A DNA stretch of 64,000 nt from Sutcliffiella horikoshii (GCF_021991925.1 NZ_RXZI01000001.1:620001-684000); one strand, 5' to 3'. Counted from the first letter of the stretch, positions 1-8,057 are shown. Numbers and translations: made by a program. Notes: a model not told the origin generated them from the letters alone.

Positions 1-1200
1 AAAGACTTTGTGAAACGCGTAAATGAGCGTGCAGTTGGACAAGAAGTCATGAAAAGTCTTACACCCGGTCAGCAAGTTATCAAAGTGGTTAAAGAAGAAC
101 TTACCGCACTTATGGGCGGGGAACAAAGCAAAATCGCTGTAAGCAGCCGACCTCCGACCGTCATCATGATGGTAGGTCTTCAAGGTGCTGGTAAAACGAC
201 GACAACTGGAAAGCTTGCGAACCTATTGCGTAAAAAGCACAATAGAAAGCCTCTTCTGGTTGCGGCAGATATTTATCGACCGGCAGCTATCAAACAGCTT
301 GAAACACTTGGGAAACAACTAAGCATGCCTGTTTTCTCTTTAGGAGATCAGGTTAGTCCAGTCGAAATCGCTAAGCAGGCCATCCAAAAAGCAAAAGATG
401 AGCATCATGATTATGTGCTGATCGATACCGCGGGGCGCTTGCATGTGGATGAGACATTAATGGACGAGCTGAAGCAGGTAAAAGAGCTATCCAACCCGGA
501 TGAAATCTTTCTTGTAGTGGATGCGATGACAGGACAAGATGCTGTAAATGTGGCGGAAAGCTTCAATGAACAGCTGGGCTTGACTGGTGTTGTATTGACC
601 AAACTGGATGGAGATACCCGTGGTGGAGCGGCATTATCCGTTAAGGCGGTAACGAATACTCCTATCAAGTTCATTGGTATGGGAGAAAAGTTGGATGCTA
701 TTGAACCTTTCCATCCTGAACGTATGGCTTCCCGTATATTAGGTATGGGAGATGTGCTTACTCTGATTGAGAAAGCACAGACAAACGTGGACGAAGAGAA
801 AGCCAAGGAGCTTGAACAGAAGCTGCGTACAATGAACTTTACGTTTGATGATTTCTTAGAGCAACTAGGTCAAGTCAGGAACATGGGCCCGCTCGATGAG
901 ATTTTGGGAATGATTCCTGGAGCCAACAAGATGAAGGGCTTAAAAAATGTCCAGGTGGATGAAAAGCAGATAGGTCATGTCGAGGCAATCATCCAATCGA
1001 TGACCAAAGCGGAGAAAGATAATCCAGATTTGATCAATGCTAGCCGTAAAAAACGGATAGCAAAAGGCAGCGGACGACCAATTCAGGAAGTAAATCGCCT
1101 ACTTAAACAATTTGAAGAGATGAAAAAAATGATGAAACAGATGACAAGCATGCAAAAAGGGAAAGGCAAAAAAGGCGGCTTCAAATTCCCTTTCATGTAA
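1..1200 (+). CDS. ffh: Signal recognition particle GTPase Ffh (5' truncated)
   Basis: The protein component of the signal recognition particle binds signal sequences and 4.5S/scRNA and delivers nascent chains to FtsY at the membrane. The reading frame is open from base 1, so the N-terminal part (about 50 residues of the N domain) lies outside the window; the GTG at position 10 is internal. The NG domain shows P-loop GLQGAGKTTTT, the DTAGR G3 motif and TKLDGDTRGG. The C-terminal M domain is methionine-rich (MKKMMKQM) and ends in a lysine/glycine-rich tail. The downstream rpsP matches the Bacillus order. Identity is certain; only the 5' boundary is missing. Confidence 0.97.
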   Translation, partial: KDFVKRVNERAVGQEVMKSLTPGQQVIKVVKEELTALMGGEQSKIAVSSRPPTVIMMVGLQGAGKTTTTGKLANLLRKKHNRKPLLVAADIYRPAAIKQLETLGKQLSMPVFSLGDQVSPVEIAKQAIQKAKDEHHDYVLIDTAGRLHVDETLMDELKQVKELSNPDEIFLVVDAMTGQDAVNVAESFNEQLGLTGVVLTKLDGDTRGGAALSVKAVTNTPIKFIGMGEKLDAIEPFHPERMASRILGMGDVLTLIEKAQTNVDEEKAKELEQKLRTMNFTFDDFLEQLGQVRNMGPLDEILGMIPGANKMKGLKNVQVDEKQIGHVEAIIQSMTKAEKDNPDLINASRKKRIAKGSGRPIQEVNRLLKQFEEMKKMMKQMTSMQKGKGKKGGFKFPFM

Positions 1201-1250
1201 GCAATCACACCATTTTTTCTCTTAATAAATGAAGTGACAAGAAAAAACAC

Positions 1251-1279
1251 TTTACAAACAAGTAACTACTTGTTATCAT
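1251..1279 (+). promoter_or_regulatory. Sigma-A type promoter for rpsP
   Basis: TTTACA (1251-1256) and TATCAT (1274-1279) are separated by 17 bp. The spacer is itself a perfect inverted repeat, ACAAGT-AACT-ACTTGT (1258-1273). Predicted transcription starts near 1286, about 35 nt before rpsP. The call rests on sequence pattern only. Confidence 0.6.
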
Positions 1280-1318
1280 ACTATCTTGTGTGAAATATTT
1301 TCGGAGGTGCTATATTAA

Positions 1319-1591
<273 letters not shown>

Positions 1592-1599
1592 GAGGCAAA

Positions 1600-1830
1600 A
1601 TGACAGAATTAATCCAAACAATTGTGACGTCGTTGGTAGATCATCCAGAAAATGTAGTGGTTACGGAAAAGGAAACAGGTAATGCCCTTACGTATCAACT
1701 TACAGTCCATCAAGATGATTTAGGGAAAGTGATTGGCAAGCAGGGTAGAATTGCGAAAGCAATCCGGACAGTCTTGTTCGCTGCCGCCTCTCATGAGAAT
1801 AAACGAGTGCAATTAGAGATTATGGAGTAG
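1600..1830 (+). CDS. khpA: KH-domain RNA-binding protein KhpA (YlqC)
   Basis: A 76-residue single KH-domain protein with the signature loop GKVIGKQGRIAKAIRTV in the middle. In related bacteria KhpA forms a complex with KhpB (Jag) and affects cell elongation and division through RNA binding; that role is from family knowledge. The start is ATG 1600, with a weak ribosome site (AAGAGG) overlapping the rpsP stop, which suggests translational coupling. A strong terminator follows the stop codon directly, closing the rpsP-khpA unit. In B. subtilis ylqD follows here; it is absent in this window. Confidence 0.93.
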   Translation: MTELIQTIVTSLVDHPENVVVTEKETGNALTYQLTVHQDDLGKVIGKQGRIAKAIRTVLFAAASHENKRVQLEIME

Positions 1831-1856
1831 GGGAGGCTTTCGAGCTTCCCCTTTTC
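1830..1856 (+). terminator. Rho-independent terminator after khpA
   Basis: Stem GGGGAGGCT (1830-1838) and AGCTTCCCC (1843-1851), with one G-U pair, closes a TTCG tetraloop and is followed by TTTT. It begins at the last base of the khpA stop codon. Confidence 0.9.
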
Positions 1857-1967
1857 TTATGGTCGGACAATATTAATAACACTCATTAAAAAGCTTTAAG
1901 TGCCCCCTTAAAAGGGTACGCTATTGATACATAGCATAGTTGAAAGCTGCGCGTGGAGGTGCAACAA

Positions 1968-2486
1968 ATGTCAAAATGGTTCAATGTAGGTAAGCTGGTC
2001 AATACACATGGCATAAAAGGTGAGGTGCGTGTTGTTTCCAGAACGGATTTTCCTGATGAACGTTATAAAAAGGGCAATCATCTTTATTTATTCATGCCAA
2101 ATGAAAAGGAACCTATTGAAGTGAAGGTAGCATCTAGAAGGGTGCATAAATCATTTGATCTTCTTACGTTTGAAGGCTACCATAATGTAAATGAAGTGGA
2201 GAAGTTCAAAGGTGCCATTGTCAAAGTTCCGGAAGATCAACTTGGGGACTTGGAAGAAGGCGAATATTATTTCCATGAAATCGTCGGCTGCAAAGTTATT
2301 CTTCAGGAAAGTATGGAGGAGCTGGGTATGGTCAAGGAAGTCTTGACTCCTGGTGCCAACGATGTCTGGGTCGTGAAGGCGAAAAAGGGGAAAGACATTT
2401 TGATTCCCTATATCGATCAAGTAGTAAAGAAAGTGGATGTTAAGGAAAAAACAATCATCATTGAGCCGTTAGAGGGGCTGTTCTAA
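1968..2486 (+). CDS. rimM: 16S rRNA processing protein RimM
   Basis: RimM binds the 30S head and S19 and helps 16S rRNA processing. The 172-residue product has the N-terminal RimM barrel ([19 protein letters not shown]) and a C-terminal PRC-barrel ([18 protein letters not shown]). Start chosen at ATG 1968, because GGAGGTG (1955-1961) lies 6 nt upstream; an upstream in-frame GTG at 1953 overlaps that site. trmD starts one base after the stop. The 137-bp gap upstream holds only the khpA terminator and no convincing promoter. Confidence 0.96.
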   Translation: MSKWFNVGKLVNTHGIKGEVRVVSRTDFPDERYKKGNHLYLFMPNEKEPIEVKVASRRVHKSFDLLTFEGYHNVNEVEKFKGAIVKVPEDQLGDLEEGEYYFHEIVGCKVILQESMEELGMVKEVLTPGANDVWVVKAKKGKDILIPYIDQVVKKVDVKEKTIIIEPLEGLF

Positions 2487-2487
2487 T

Positions 2488-3237
2488 ATGAAAATTGATA
2501 TTCTCTCCATTTTCCCTGAAATGTTCAAAGGGGTGTTGGAATCTTCCATCTTAAAAAAAGCTGCCGAAAAAGGTGCAGTGGAATATAACGTGTCAGACTT
2601 CCGGGAGTTTGCGGATAACAAGCATAAAACGGTGGATGATTATCCCTATGGGGGCGGAGCGGGAATGGTATTGAAAGCCCAGCCCATCTTTGACGCCGTA
2701 CTATCCCTTACAGAAGCTCAATCTTCCGTTAAAAAGCCCCGCGTTATCCTTATGTGTCCCCAGGGAGAACGCTATTCCCAGAAAAAAGCGGAGGAGCTTG
2801 CAAAAGAAGAGCACCTGATCTTCATTTGTGGGCATTATGAAGGCTATGATGAGCGGATAAGAGAGCATATAGTGACAGATGAGATTTCCATCGGTGACTA
2901 TGTCCTGACAGGTGGGGAGTTGGCATCCATGGTGATTGTGGATAGTGTGGTTCGTCTTTTGCCGGATGTTTTAGGAAAAGCGGCATCCCATGAACAAGAC
3001 AGCTTCAGTACCGGCCTTCTTGAACACCCTCATTATACAAGACCTGCTGATTTTCGGGGAATGAGGGTTCCGGATGTCCTTCTTTCAGGAAACCATGCAC
3101 ATATAGATGAATGGCGGACGAAAGAGTCATTAAGAAGAACTTGGAGCAGAAGGCCAGACCTATTCGATCAATATCCGTTGACGGAAGAACAGCAAGAGTG
3201 GTTACAAGAAATTAAAAAAGAGGATAAGTCATATTGA
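2488..3237 (+). CDS. trmD: tRNA (guanine-N1)-methyltransferase TrmD
   Basis: TrmD makes m1G37 in tRNAs with a G at position 36, preventing +1 frameshifting, using S-adenosylmethionine. The 249-residue SPOUT protein shows [11 protein letters not shown] near residue 55 and the knot motifs [10 protein letters not shown] and [13 protein letters not shown] around 110-140. It starts one base after rimM ends and is in the usual rimM-trmD-rplS order. The rplS promoter -35 element overlaps its stop codon. Confidence 0.98.
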   Translation: MKIDILSIFPEMFKGVLESSILKKAAEKGAVEYNVSDFREFADNKHKTVDDYPYGGGAGMVLKAQPIFDAVLSLTEAQSSVKKPRVILMCPQGERYSQKKAEELAKEEHLIFICGHYEGYDERIREHIVTDEISIGDYVLTGGELASMVIVDSVVRLLPDVLGKAASHEQDSFSTGLLEHPHYTRPADFRGMRVPDVLLSGNHAHIDEWRTKESLRRTWSRRPDLFDQYPLTEEQQEWLQEIKKEDKSY

Positions 3238-3262
3238 TTTTATTCGGTCAATATGCTATTAT
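3234..3262 (+). promoter_or_regulatory. Sigma-A type promoter for rplS
   Basis: TTGATT (3234-3239) and TATTAT (3257-3262) are 17 bp apart. The -35 overlaps the trmD stop codon. Predicted start is near 3269, giving a leader of about 90 nt before rplS. Confidence 0.6.
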
Positions 3263-3268
3263 ACTCTT

Positions 3269-3350
3269 TGTGACTTAGCTATTGCTATGTCTAAAAACGA
3301 TGTTCCGCTGCATCAAACAAGTATGGTATGAGCATCTGTGGAAAAGGAGT
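3269..3350 (+). ncRNA. Probable L19 ribosomal-protein leader RNA
   Basis: The leader before rplS contains the segments ATGTTCCGC and GAGCATCTGTGG, which resemble the conserved parts of the L19 leader known in Firmicutes as I remember it. CCGC can pair with GTGG to close a helix just upstream of the ribosome site AAGGAG. Such leaders let L19 repress its own synthesis. The match is from memory, not from a covariance-model search. Confidence 0.55.
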
Positions 3351-3358
3351 AGAAAACT

Positions 3359-3703
3359 ATGCAAAAACTAATTCAAGAAATTACTCAAGAGCAGTTGAAA
3401 ACTGATCTTCCTTCTTTCCGTCCTGGTGACACTGTACGTGTTAACGTTAGGGTTGTAGAGGGTACACGTGAGCGTATTCAGGTGTATGAAGGAGTAGTAA
3501 TCAAGCGTCGTGGTGGCGGTATCAGCGAAACATTCACAGTTCGTAAGATCTCTTACGGTGTTGGTGTAGAGCGTGCATTCCCTGTACATTCTCCAAAGAT
3601 TGAGGGAATCGATGTTGTTCGTCGTGGTAAAGTACGTCGTGCGAAACTTTACTATCTACGTGCATTACGTGGTAAAAAAGCGCGTATTAAAGAAATTCGA
3701 TAA
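3359..3703 (+). CDS. rplS: 50S ribosomal protein L19
   Basis: L19 sits at the 30S-50S interface (bridge B8 region). The 114-residue product has the SH3-like core with [15 protein letters not shown] and the basic C-terminus [17 protein letters not shown]. Start is ATG 3359 with AAGGAG about 9 nt upstream. It has its own promoter and structured leader and ends in a strong terminator, so it is probably mainly monocistronic. Confidence 0.98.
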   Translation: MQKLIQEITQEQLKTDLPSFRPGDTVRVNVRVVEGTRERIQVYEGVVIKRRGGGISETFTVRKISYGVGVERAFPVHSPKIEGIDVVRRGKVRRAKLYYLRALRGKKARIKEIR

Positions 3704-3712
3704 TAGAAAGGG

Positions 3713-3740
3713 GAGCTTGGTGACAAGCTCTCTTTTTTTA
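3713..3740 (+). terminator. Rho-independent terminator after rplS
   Basis: Stem GAGCTTG (3713-3719) and CAAGCTC (3724-3730), loop GTGA, followed by TCTTTTTTT. Confidence 0.9.
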
Positions 3741-3864
3741 CTAAAAAAAATCCAAACAGGCTATTGGTTTTCCATCTGCATATACAAAGTATATAATAGA
3801 ATAAATGGTACATATAGATTCTCGGACATGCGAGAAACATAATGCAAACGGCGGAGGAACAAAT

Positions 3865-4416
3865 ATGGCAGGTTCTAAAAATGAGCTATGGGAATGGATC
3901 AAAGCGTTAGCTATCGCGATAATTCTTGCAGCAGCAATTCGTTATTTCTTTTTTGCCCCGATTGTGGTGGATGGTGATTCCATGATGCCGACCCTTCATG
4001 ATCAGGATAGAATGATTGTAAATAAAATTGGCTACAAAATCGGTGAACCGGAGCGTTTTGATATTGTTGTTTTTCATGCCACAGTGGACAAGGACTATAT
4101 CAAACGTGTCATCGGCTTGCCTGGTGATGAAGTGGAGTACCGGGACGATGTGCTTTATATCAATGGAAAGGCATATGATGAACCGTACCTTGATGAATTT
4201 AAGGCGCAATACCCAGATGGTCCATTGACAGAGGATTTCACATTGGAAGAAAAGACAGGTCATAAAGTCGTACCAGAAGGACATATCTTTGTACTGGGCG
4301 ATAATCGCAGGTTCAGTAGAGATGGACGCCATATTGGCACCGTTCCCCAAGAAGAAGTATTAGGGAAAACAAATATTGTGTACTGGCCAATTTCAGATTT
4401 GCGAAGGGTAAAATAA
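3865..4416 (+). CDS. lepB: Type I signal peptidase
   Basis: It cleaves signal peptides from exported proteins on the outer face of the membrane. The 183-residue product has one N-terminal membrane segment (about 13-32), then the catalytic Ser39 in GDSMMPTL and catalytic Lys80 in YIKRVIGLPGD, using the Ser/Lys dyad of the family. Box E reads GDNR-RFS-RDGR, where most family members have DSR: a Gly replaces the second Ser. Start chosen at ATG 3865 behind GGAGG; a longer frame from 3805 has no ribosome site. In several Bacillus relatives a sip gene occupies this rplS-rbgA slot, although not in B. subtilis. Confidence 0.94.
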   Translation: MAGSKNELWEWIKALAIAIILAAAIRYFFFAPIVVDGDSMMPTLHDQDRMIVNKIGYKIGEPERFDIVVFHATVDKDYIKRVIGLPGDEVEYRDDVLYINGKAYDEPYLDEFKAQYPDGPLTEDFTLEEKTGHKVVPEGHIFVLGDNRRFSRDGRHIGTVPQEEVLGKTNIVYWPISDLRRVK

Positions 4417-4419
4417 ATA

Positions 4420-4538
4420 GGCTCTTTTCTCAAAGTTTGTTGCTATTTTCTTGTGAAAAGTCGGCAATTGGACTTTTTATTGATTAAATACTATAAAGGT
4501 TGCAAGTAGTATTTTAAAGTTCAGTAGGGAAAAGAGCA
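4420..4538 (+). repeat. Family B repeat, copy B1 (MITE-like, lepB-rbgA gap)
   Basis: An AT-rich non-coding segment starts with GGCTCTTTTCTCAAAG and ends with GAAAAGAGC, giving short inverted ends. Its first 60 bp match the reverse complement of the right part of copy B2 (45489-45624) at roughly 80% by eye, including a shared hairpin AAAAGTC-N8-GACTTTT (4456-4477). No clear target duplication remains here, and the distal half differs from B2, so this copy looks older or rearranged. It begins 4 bases after the lepB stop and may also act as its terminator. Confidence 0.7.
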
Positions 4539-4589
4539 AGACAGTAAGGAAAATAACGGTTTATATATGAATACGAAAAAGTAACAAAG

Positions 4590-4620
4590 TTTACGAAAAC
4601 AGCCATAACTATTATATGAT
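4590..4620 (+). promoter_or_regulatory. Possible promoter for rbgA
   Basis: TTTACG (4590-4595) or TTACGA lies 17-19 bp before TATATG/TATGAT (4613-4620). It would produce a leader of about 100 nt before rbgA. Only moderately good matches. Confidence 0.4.
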
Positions 4621-4628
4621 AAGCAGCA

Positions 4629-4681
4629 ATCAGCTGTTGGGTGAAGCCCAGGGTGGAATTCAACAGCGGCCTTTGGCTGAT
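4629..4681 (+). repeat. Foldable rbgA leader; possible family A remnant
   Basis: GCTGTTG (4633-4639) pairs perfectly with CAACAGC (4661-4667), and ATCAGC (4629-4634) can instead pair with GCTGAT (4676-4681). CTGTTGGGTGAAG and ATTCAACAGCGG resemble the two ends of the family A repeats found elsewhere in this window, as if the core had been deleted. AGGGTGGAA within it recalls a T-box but the T-box consensus is not met. Either a decayed repeat or an unclassified leader structure. Confidence 0.35.
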
Positions 4682-4727
4682 ACTAAAAATAGCTTTAATT
4701 GTGCAAGGACTTCAGGAGGCAATTCCC

Positions 4728-5585
4728 ATGACAATACAATGGTTTCCAGGGCATATGGCAAAAGCCCGCAGACAGGTGACAGAAAAACTCAAATTGATTG
4801 ATATCGTATACGAGCTGGTGGATGCTCGTATTCCGGTATCATCCCGGAACCCGATGATCGATGAAATCATCTCCAATAAGCCGCGGATCATTCTTTTGAA
4901 TAAAGCGGATATGGCAGATGCAAAAGTCACGAGAGAGTGGCTGGAGTATTTCAATCTGCCTGGTTCCACCACTAAAGCAATAGCAATTGATTCGCAGACA
5001 GGTAAAGGGATTCAGCAGATTGCTACCTTATCAAAAGAATTGCTGAAAGAAAAATTCGATAAAATGCAGTCACGCGGTATCAGGCCAAGAGCAATCAGGG
5101 CGTTGATAGTAGGTATCCCGAACGTTGGTAAGTCAACGTTGATCAATAGGCTTGCCAAGAAAAACATAGCTCAAACCGGCGATAGACCCGGTGTTACCAA
5201 AGCCCAGCAATGGGTGAAGGTTGGAAAGGAACTGGAGTTGCTCGATACACCTGGAATTCTCTGGCCAAAATTCGAGGATCAGGAGGTCGGCTATCGCTTA
5301 GCGACAACTGGTGCGATCAAAGATACGATAATCAATCTTCAAGATATTGCCGTATTTGCCCTAAGGTTCTTGACAGACGCATATCCGGAGCGATTGAAAG
5401 ACCGATATGGACTAGAAGAAATACCAGTAGATATCGTGGAACTCTTTGATGCGATAGGCTCTAAACGCGGGTGTAAGATGAGCGGTGGGCTAATCGATTA
5501 TGATAAAACCGCAGAGTTGATTATACGGGAGATCCGTTCCGAGAAACTAGGCAAGCTCAGTTTGGAAAGACCGGAAAAACTTTAG
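4728..5585 (+). CDS. rbgA: Ribosome biogenesis GTPase RbgA (YlqF)
   Basis: RbgA is needed for late 50S assembly. The 285-residue protein is a circularly permuted GTPase: the G4 motif NKADM comes first, followed by the P-loop [12 protein letters not shown] and the G3 motif DTPGILWP. Its C-terminal domain follows. Start is ATG 4728, with AGGAGG 8 nt upstream and the family N-terminus [15 protein letters not shown]; a longer frame from 4641 runs through the non-coding leader. rnhB follows, as in B. subtilis. Confidence 0.97.
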   Translation: MTIQWFPGHMAKARRQVTEKLKLIDIVYELVDARIPVSSRNPMIDEIISNKPRIILLNKADMADAKVTREWLEYFNLPGSTTKAIAIDSQTGKGIQQIATLSKELLKEKFDKMQSRGIRPRAIRALIVGIPNVGKSTLINRLAKKNIAQTGDRPGVTKAQQWVKVGKELELLDTPGILWPKFEDQEVGYRLATTGAIKDTIINLQDIAVFALRFLTDAYPERLKDRYGLEEIPVDIVELFDAIGSKRGCKMSGGLIDYDKTAELIIREIRSEKLGKLSLERPEKL

Positions 5586-5589
5586 GAAG

Positions 5590-5617
5590 AGGCTGTTATC
5601 ATGCAGCCTTTTTCTTT
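5590..5617 (+). terminator. Weak terminator-like hairpin between rbgA and rnhB
   Basis: AGGCTG (5590-5595) and CAGCCT (5604-5609) form a 6-bp stem with an 8-nt loop followed by TTTTCTTTT. It probably causes partial termination, with readthrough into rnhB. Confidence 0.55.
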
Positions 5618-5638
5618 TGGGGAAATGGAGTTAAAAAC

Positions 5639-6409
5639 ATGGAAAAAAAGTCGATAAAAGATATAGAGAGAAAGCTTGTTGGAATTGAAAGTGAAAAAGA
5701 CCCTTTCCTTCTATCCATCAGAGAAGACGAGCGGAAAGGCGTCCAAGCCCTTCTGAAAAGGTGGGAAAAGAGAAGGTTGGAAAAGGAGCAGCTTCTCCAA
5801 CAGTTTGAAGATATGAAAAAATATGAACGTCTTCTTTGGGAAAGCGGGTGCCAGTATATCGCTGGAATCGACGAAGTGGGACGCGGTCCCCTTGCAGGTC
5901 CAGTGATAGCTGCTGCCGTCATTCTACCGAAAGATTTTTACCTGCCGGGACTTACTGACTCTAAGAAGCTGAGTACGCAGAAAAGGGAACACTTTTTCCA
6001 CTATATCAAAGAACATGCTATCAGCTACGGGATAGGCATGATAGATTCCAAAAGAATCGATGAAGTCAATATTTATGAAGCGACAAAGCTTGCGATGATG
6101 GAAGCGGTGGGAAATCTCCACCACAAACCCGACCATCTTTTGATTGATGCGATGAAGTTGGATCTGGACATGGAGCAGACCTCCATTATAAAAGGGGATG
6201 CAACAAGCATATCCATTGCTGCAGCATCTGTGTTGGCAAAAGAGACAAGGGATACATACATGAAAGAGCTTGCACAAGAATTTCCGCAGTATGGATTTGA
6301 AAAGAATATGGGGTATGGTACACAGGAGCATCTTCTTGCTTTACATGAAATAGGGGTGACCAGAGAACACCGTCAATCATTTTCACCGGTAAAAGAAATG
6401 GTGGACTGA
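5639..6409 (+). CDS. rnhB: Ribonuclease HII
   Basis: It cleaves RNA in RNA-DNA hybrids and removes single ribonucleotides from DNA. The 256-residue product has an N-terminal helical extension (about 1-70) typical of Bacillus RNase HII. The catalytic core follows with GIDEVGRGPLAGP (first Asp/Glu pair near residue 80), a DSKKLS motif, and LLIDAMKLD with a further acidic residue. Start is ATG 5639; the upstream ribosome site is GGGGAAATGGAG. It lies between rbgA and ylqG as in B. subtilis. Confidence 0.97.
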   Translation: MEKKSIKDIERKLVGIESEKDPFLLSIREDERKGVQALLKRWEKRRLEKEQLLQQFEDMKKYERLLWESGCQYIAGIDEVGRGPLAGPVIAAAVILPKDFYLPGLTDSKKLSTQKREHFFHYIKEHAISYGIGMIDSKRIDEVNIYEATKLAMMEAVGNLHHKPDHLLIDAMKLDLDMEQTSIIKGDATSISIAAASVLAKETRDTYMKELAQEFPQYGFEKNMGYGTQEHLLALHEIGVTREHRQSFSPVKEMVD

Positions 6410-6425
6410 GAAAAAGGAGTTAGCT

Positions 6426-7538
6426 ATGAACATCTGGCAATTAATGCAGCATAAAGTTACTGCTAAACAAAATATGTCTTCATTCAACAGGTCTCCTTCA
6501 TTAGTTGAAAAAGATACTGGTGTTATGACCTCTGCCTTATCAACGGAGAAATCAGCACCTCCTCAAACAACTCAGGAACGCATTCAGGCAATAGTTTCAC
6601 AAAAAGGGGATCATATGCCTAATGGCACTATTAAAGATCTTGTATCGGTGATAGATCGCCTGCCACCGGTTGATAAGGAGAGGGCCATAGAGTTACTGAA
6701 AATGCTTTCTGGCCGGACCGGAATCACAAACATCCCTGAAAAGTTGCAAATGATACTATCAAGTTTAGCTGATAAAGAGACAACCTTACAGACACTTGCA
6801 AAAGTGGAAACAAGTCTCCGGAACATAACCCTACCTACATCTGCACAGCAAAAGCTTATGGATGTCATCCAACAGATGCAACAACCGCTAACAATCCATA
6901 CAAAAAACGAAGCGTTGCAATTTATCAGGCATGCATTGTCCTTGCTGGATCTAGACTTTGAAAAAGGTCTAAGTGACTTGATGAGGCAGGGGCAGCCTTT
7001 TTCAGAGGGAAAAATGGAACGGTTAAAGCCTTTATTGATGAATTATTTACAACAAGTGGAAACACCTGAAGAGAAAGCTGCAATCACACAGCTCCTTTCC
7101 AGAATGACCAGTTTCCAACTGCTTTCAAGAGAAGAAGGAAACCTTCATCATGTTTTTTTACCACTCCCGATCAAAATGCATGAAGAAGCGAAGGAATGGT
7201 ATGTACATTTAAGCTCGAAGAAAAAAGATGAAATGCTTGATCCGGATTATTGTCGTGTCGTCTTTATGTTAGATATGCCTGTATTTTCTTCTGTGATGGT
7301 GGATGTATTCATACAACAAAAAGTGGTCAGTATTTCCTTACAACATTCCTATAAGGGCATGGAGGAATTGTTAGAAAGAAGCTCACCGCTCCTTAGGAAG
7401 AGCCTAACCGCTAAAGGTTTTACTTTAAGCGCCATTAAACCGGAGTGGAAGGAGCAGGATGAAACCCCGGGCATACCTGTTGATTTTCTGAAGGCAATTC
7501 TTCATCCTATTGAGAAGGGATTGGATATGAAAATATGA
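6426..7538 (+). CDS. ylqG: YlqG-like protein, FliK-like C-terminus (function unknown)
   Basis: A 370-residue protein placed like B. subtilis YlqG, whose function I do not know. The N-terminal part is polar and low in sequence complexity (Thr/Ser/Gln). The central part is helical, and the last 120 residues (YVHLSSKKKDEM... to AIKPEWKE) form alternating strands and helices reminiscent of the FliK/hook-length control C-terminal domain. There is no signal peptide or membrane segment. Its stop codon overlaps the start of ylqH by 4 nt (ATGA), so the two are translationally coupled. As ylqH resembles FlhB, the natural partner of FliK, a linked role is plausible but unproven. Confidence 0.75.
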   Translation: MNIWQLMQHKVTAKQNMSSFNRSPSLVEKDTGVMTSALSTEKSAPPQTTQERIQAIVSQKGDHMPNGTIKDLVSVIDRLPPVDKERAIELLKMLSGRTGITNIPEKLQMILSSLADKETTLQTLAKVETSLRNITLPTSAQQKLMDVIQQMQQPLTIHTKNEALQFIRHALSLLDLDFEKGLSDLMRQGQPFSEGKMERLKPLLMNYLQQVETPEEKAAITQLLSRMTSFQLLSREEGNLHHVFLPLPIKMHEEAKEWYVHLSSKKKDEMLDPDYCRVVFMLDMPVFSSVMVDVFIQQKVVSISLQHSYKGMEELLERSSPLLRKSLTAKGFTLSAIKPEWKEQDETPGIPVDFLKAILHPIEKGLDMKI

Positions 7539-7831
7539 AAGAACACCTAAACAAGAGGAAAAAAGCAGTTGCTATAAAATATGACCAAGCAAAAACAACT
7601 GCGCCTGTTGTGAAGGCGAAAGGTGCAGGGATTATTGCGGAAAATATATTGGTAGAGGCAAGTAAACATAATATTCCGGTCCAGGAGGATAAAGCACTTT
7701 TGGAAATCTTGATGGAACTGGATCTGAATGAAACCATACCTGAAGAGTTGTACGAAGTGGTAGCAGAGATCCTGGCTTATGTTTACAACCTCCATGAAGA
7801 AGCAAAAAAGAATGTGAATAAAACCACGTGA
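7535..7831 (+). CDS. ylqH: FlhB cytoplasmic-domain-like protein (YlqH)
   Basis: A 98-residue protein resembling the C-terminal domain of FlhB: AVAIKYD...APVVKAKGAGIIAENILVEASKHNIPVQEDKALL closely parallels the FlhB segment at about 36360-36510 in this window (IALKYD..APIVLAKGVDFIAKKIRERAMEHDVVTVENKPLA). The membrane region and the NPTH self-cleavage motif are absent. It overlaps ylqG by 4 nt. Short FlhB paralogues are known in other bacteria and can modulate flagellar export; whether this one does is inference. Confidence 0.85.
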   Translation: MKEHLNKRKKAVAIKYDQAKTTAPVVKAKGAGIIAENILVEASKHNIPVQEDKALLEILMELDLNETIPEELYEVVAEILAYVYNLHEEAKKNVNKTT

Positions 7832-7949
7832 AAGTTTTTTAGCATAATGAAAGAAGTTTGAATTATCTGTCAAATTACACTCTTTTTTGCGCTATTAGTT
7901 GTTTTTGTCGACATATTCAGATGTCAATCTATTAATTTTTTGAAAATAG

Positions 7950-7955
7950 TATAAT
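7950..7955 (+). promoter_or_regulatory. Probable -10 element of the sucCD promoter
   Basis: A perfect TATAAT is present, but no good -35 lies 16-18 bp upstream. It is the best promoter candidate in the 226-bp gap before sucC, and the cre match at 7998 lies about 45 bp downstream. Confidence 0.45.
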
Positions 7956-7997
7956 ATTTTTGCAGAAAGGTAGACATTTGTTAGCGCATTTAATAAA

Positions 7998-8012
7998 ATG
8001 AAAGCGCAGTCT
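7998..8012 (+). promoter_or_regulatory. Candidate cre site (CcpA) upstream of sucC
   Basis: ATGAAAGCGCAGTCT fits the relaxed cre consensus WTGNAANCGNWNNCW at all defined positions. It lies downstream of the TATAAT at 7950, a position where CcpA bound to DNA would block elongating polymerase. Catabolite repression of a TCA-cycle operon is biologically sensible. Confidence 0.5.
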
Positions 8013-8057
8013 ATTTTTAAATAATGTTCTGTTATACATAAGATTGGAGGATGGGAA

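Noticed and set aside
10-1200. Complete ffh gene starting at GTG 10
   Set aside because: The frame is open upstream to base 1 and the protein lacks about 50 residues of the N domain compared with full Ffh, so the gene is truncated by the window edge.
4640-4727. T-box riboswitch before rbgA (AGGGTGGAA motif)
   Set aside because: The T-box consensus AGGGTGGNACCGCG is not met, there is no terminator following it, and rbgA is not an amino-acid-related gene.
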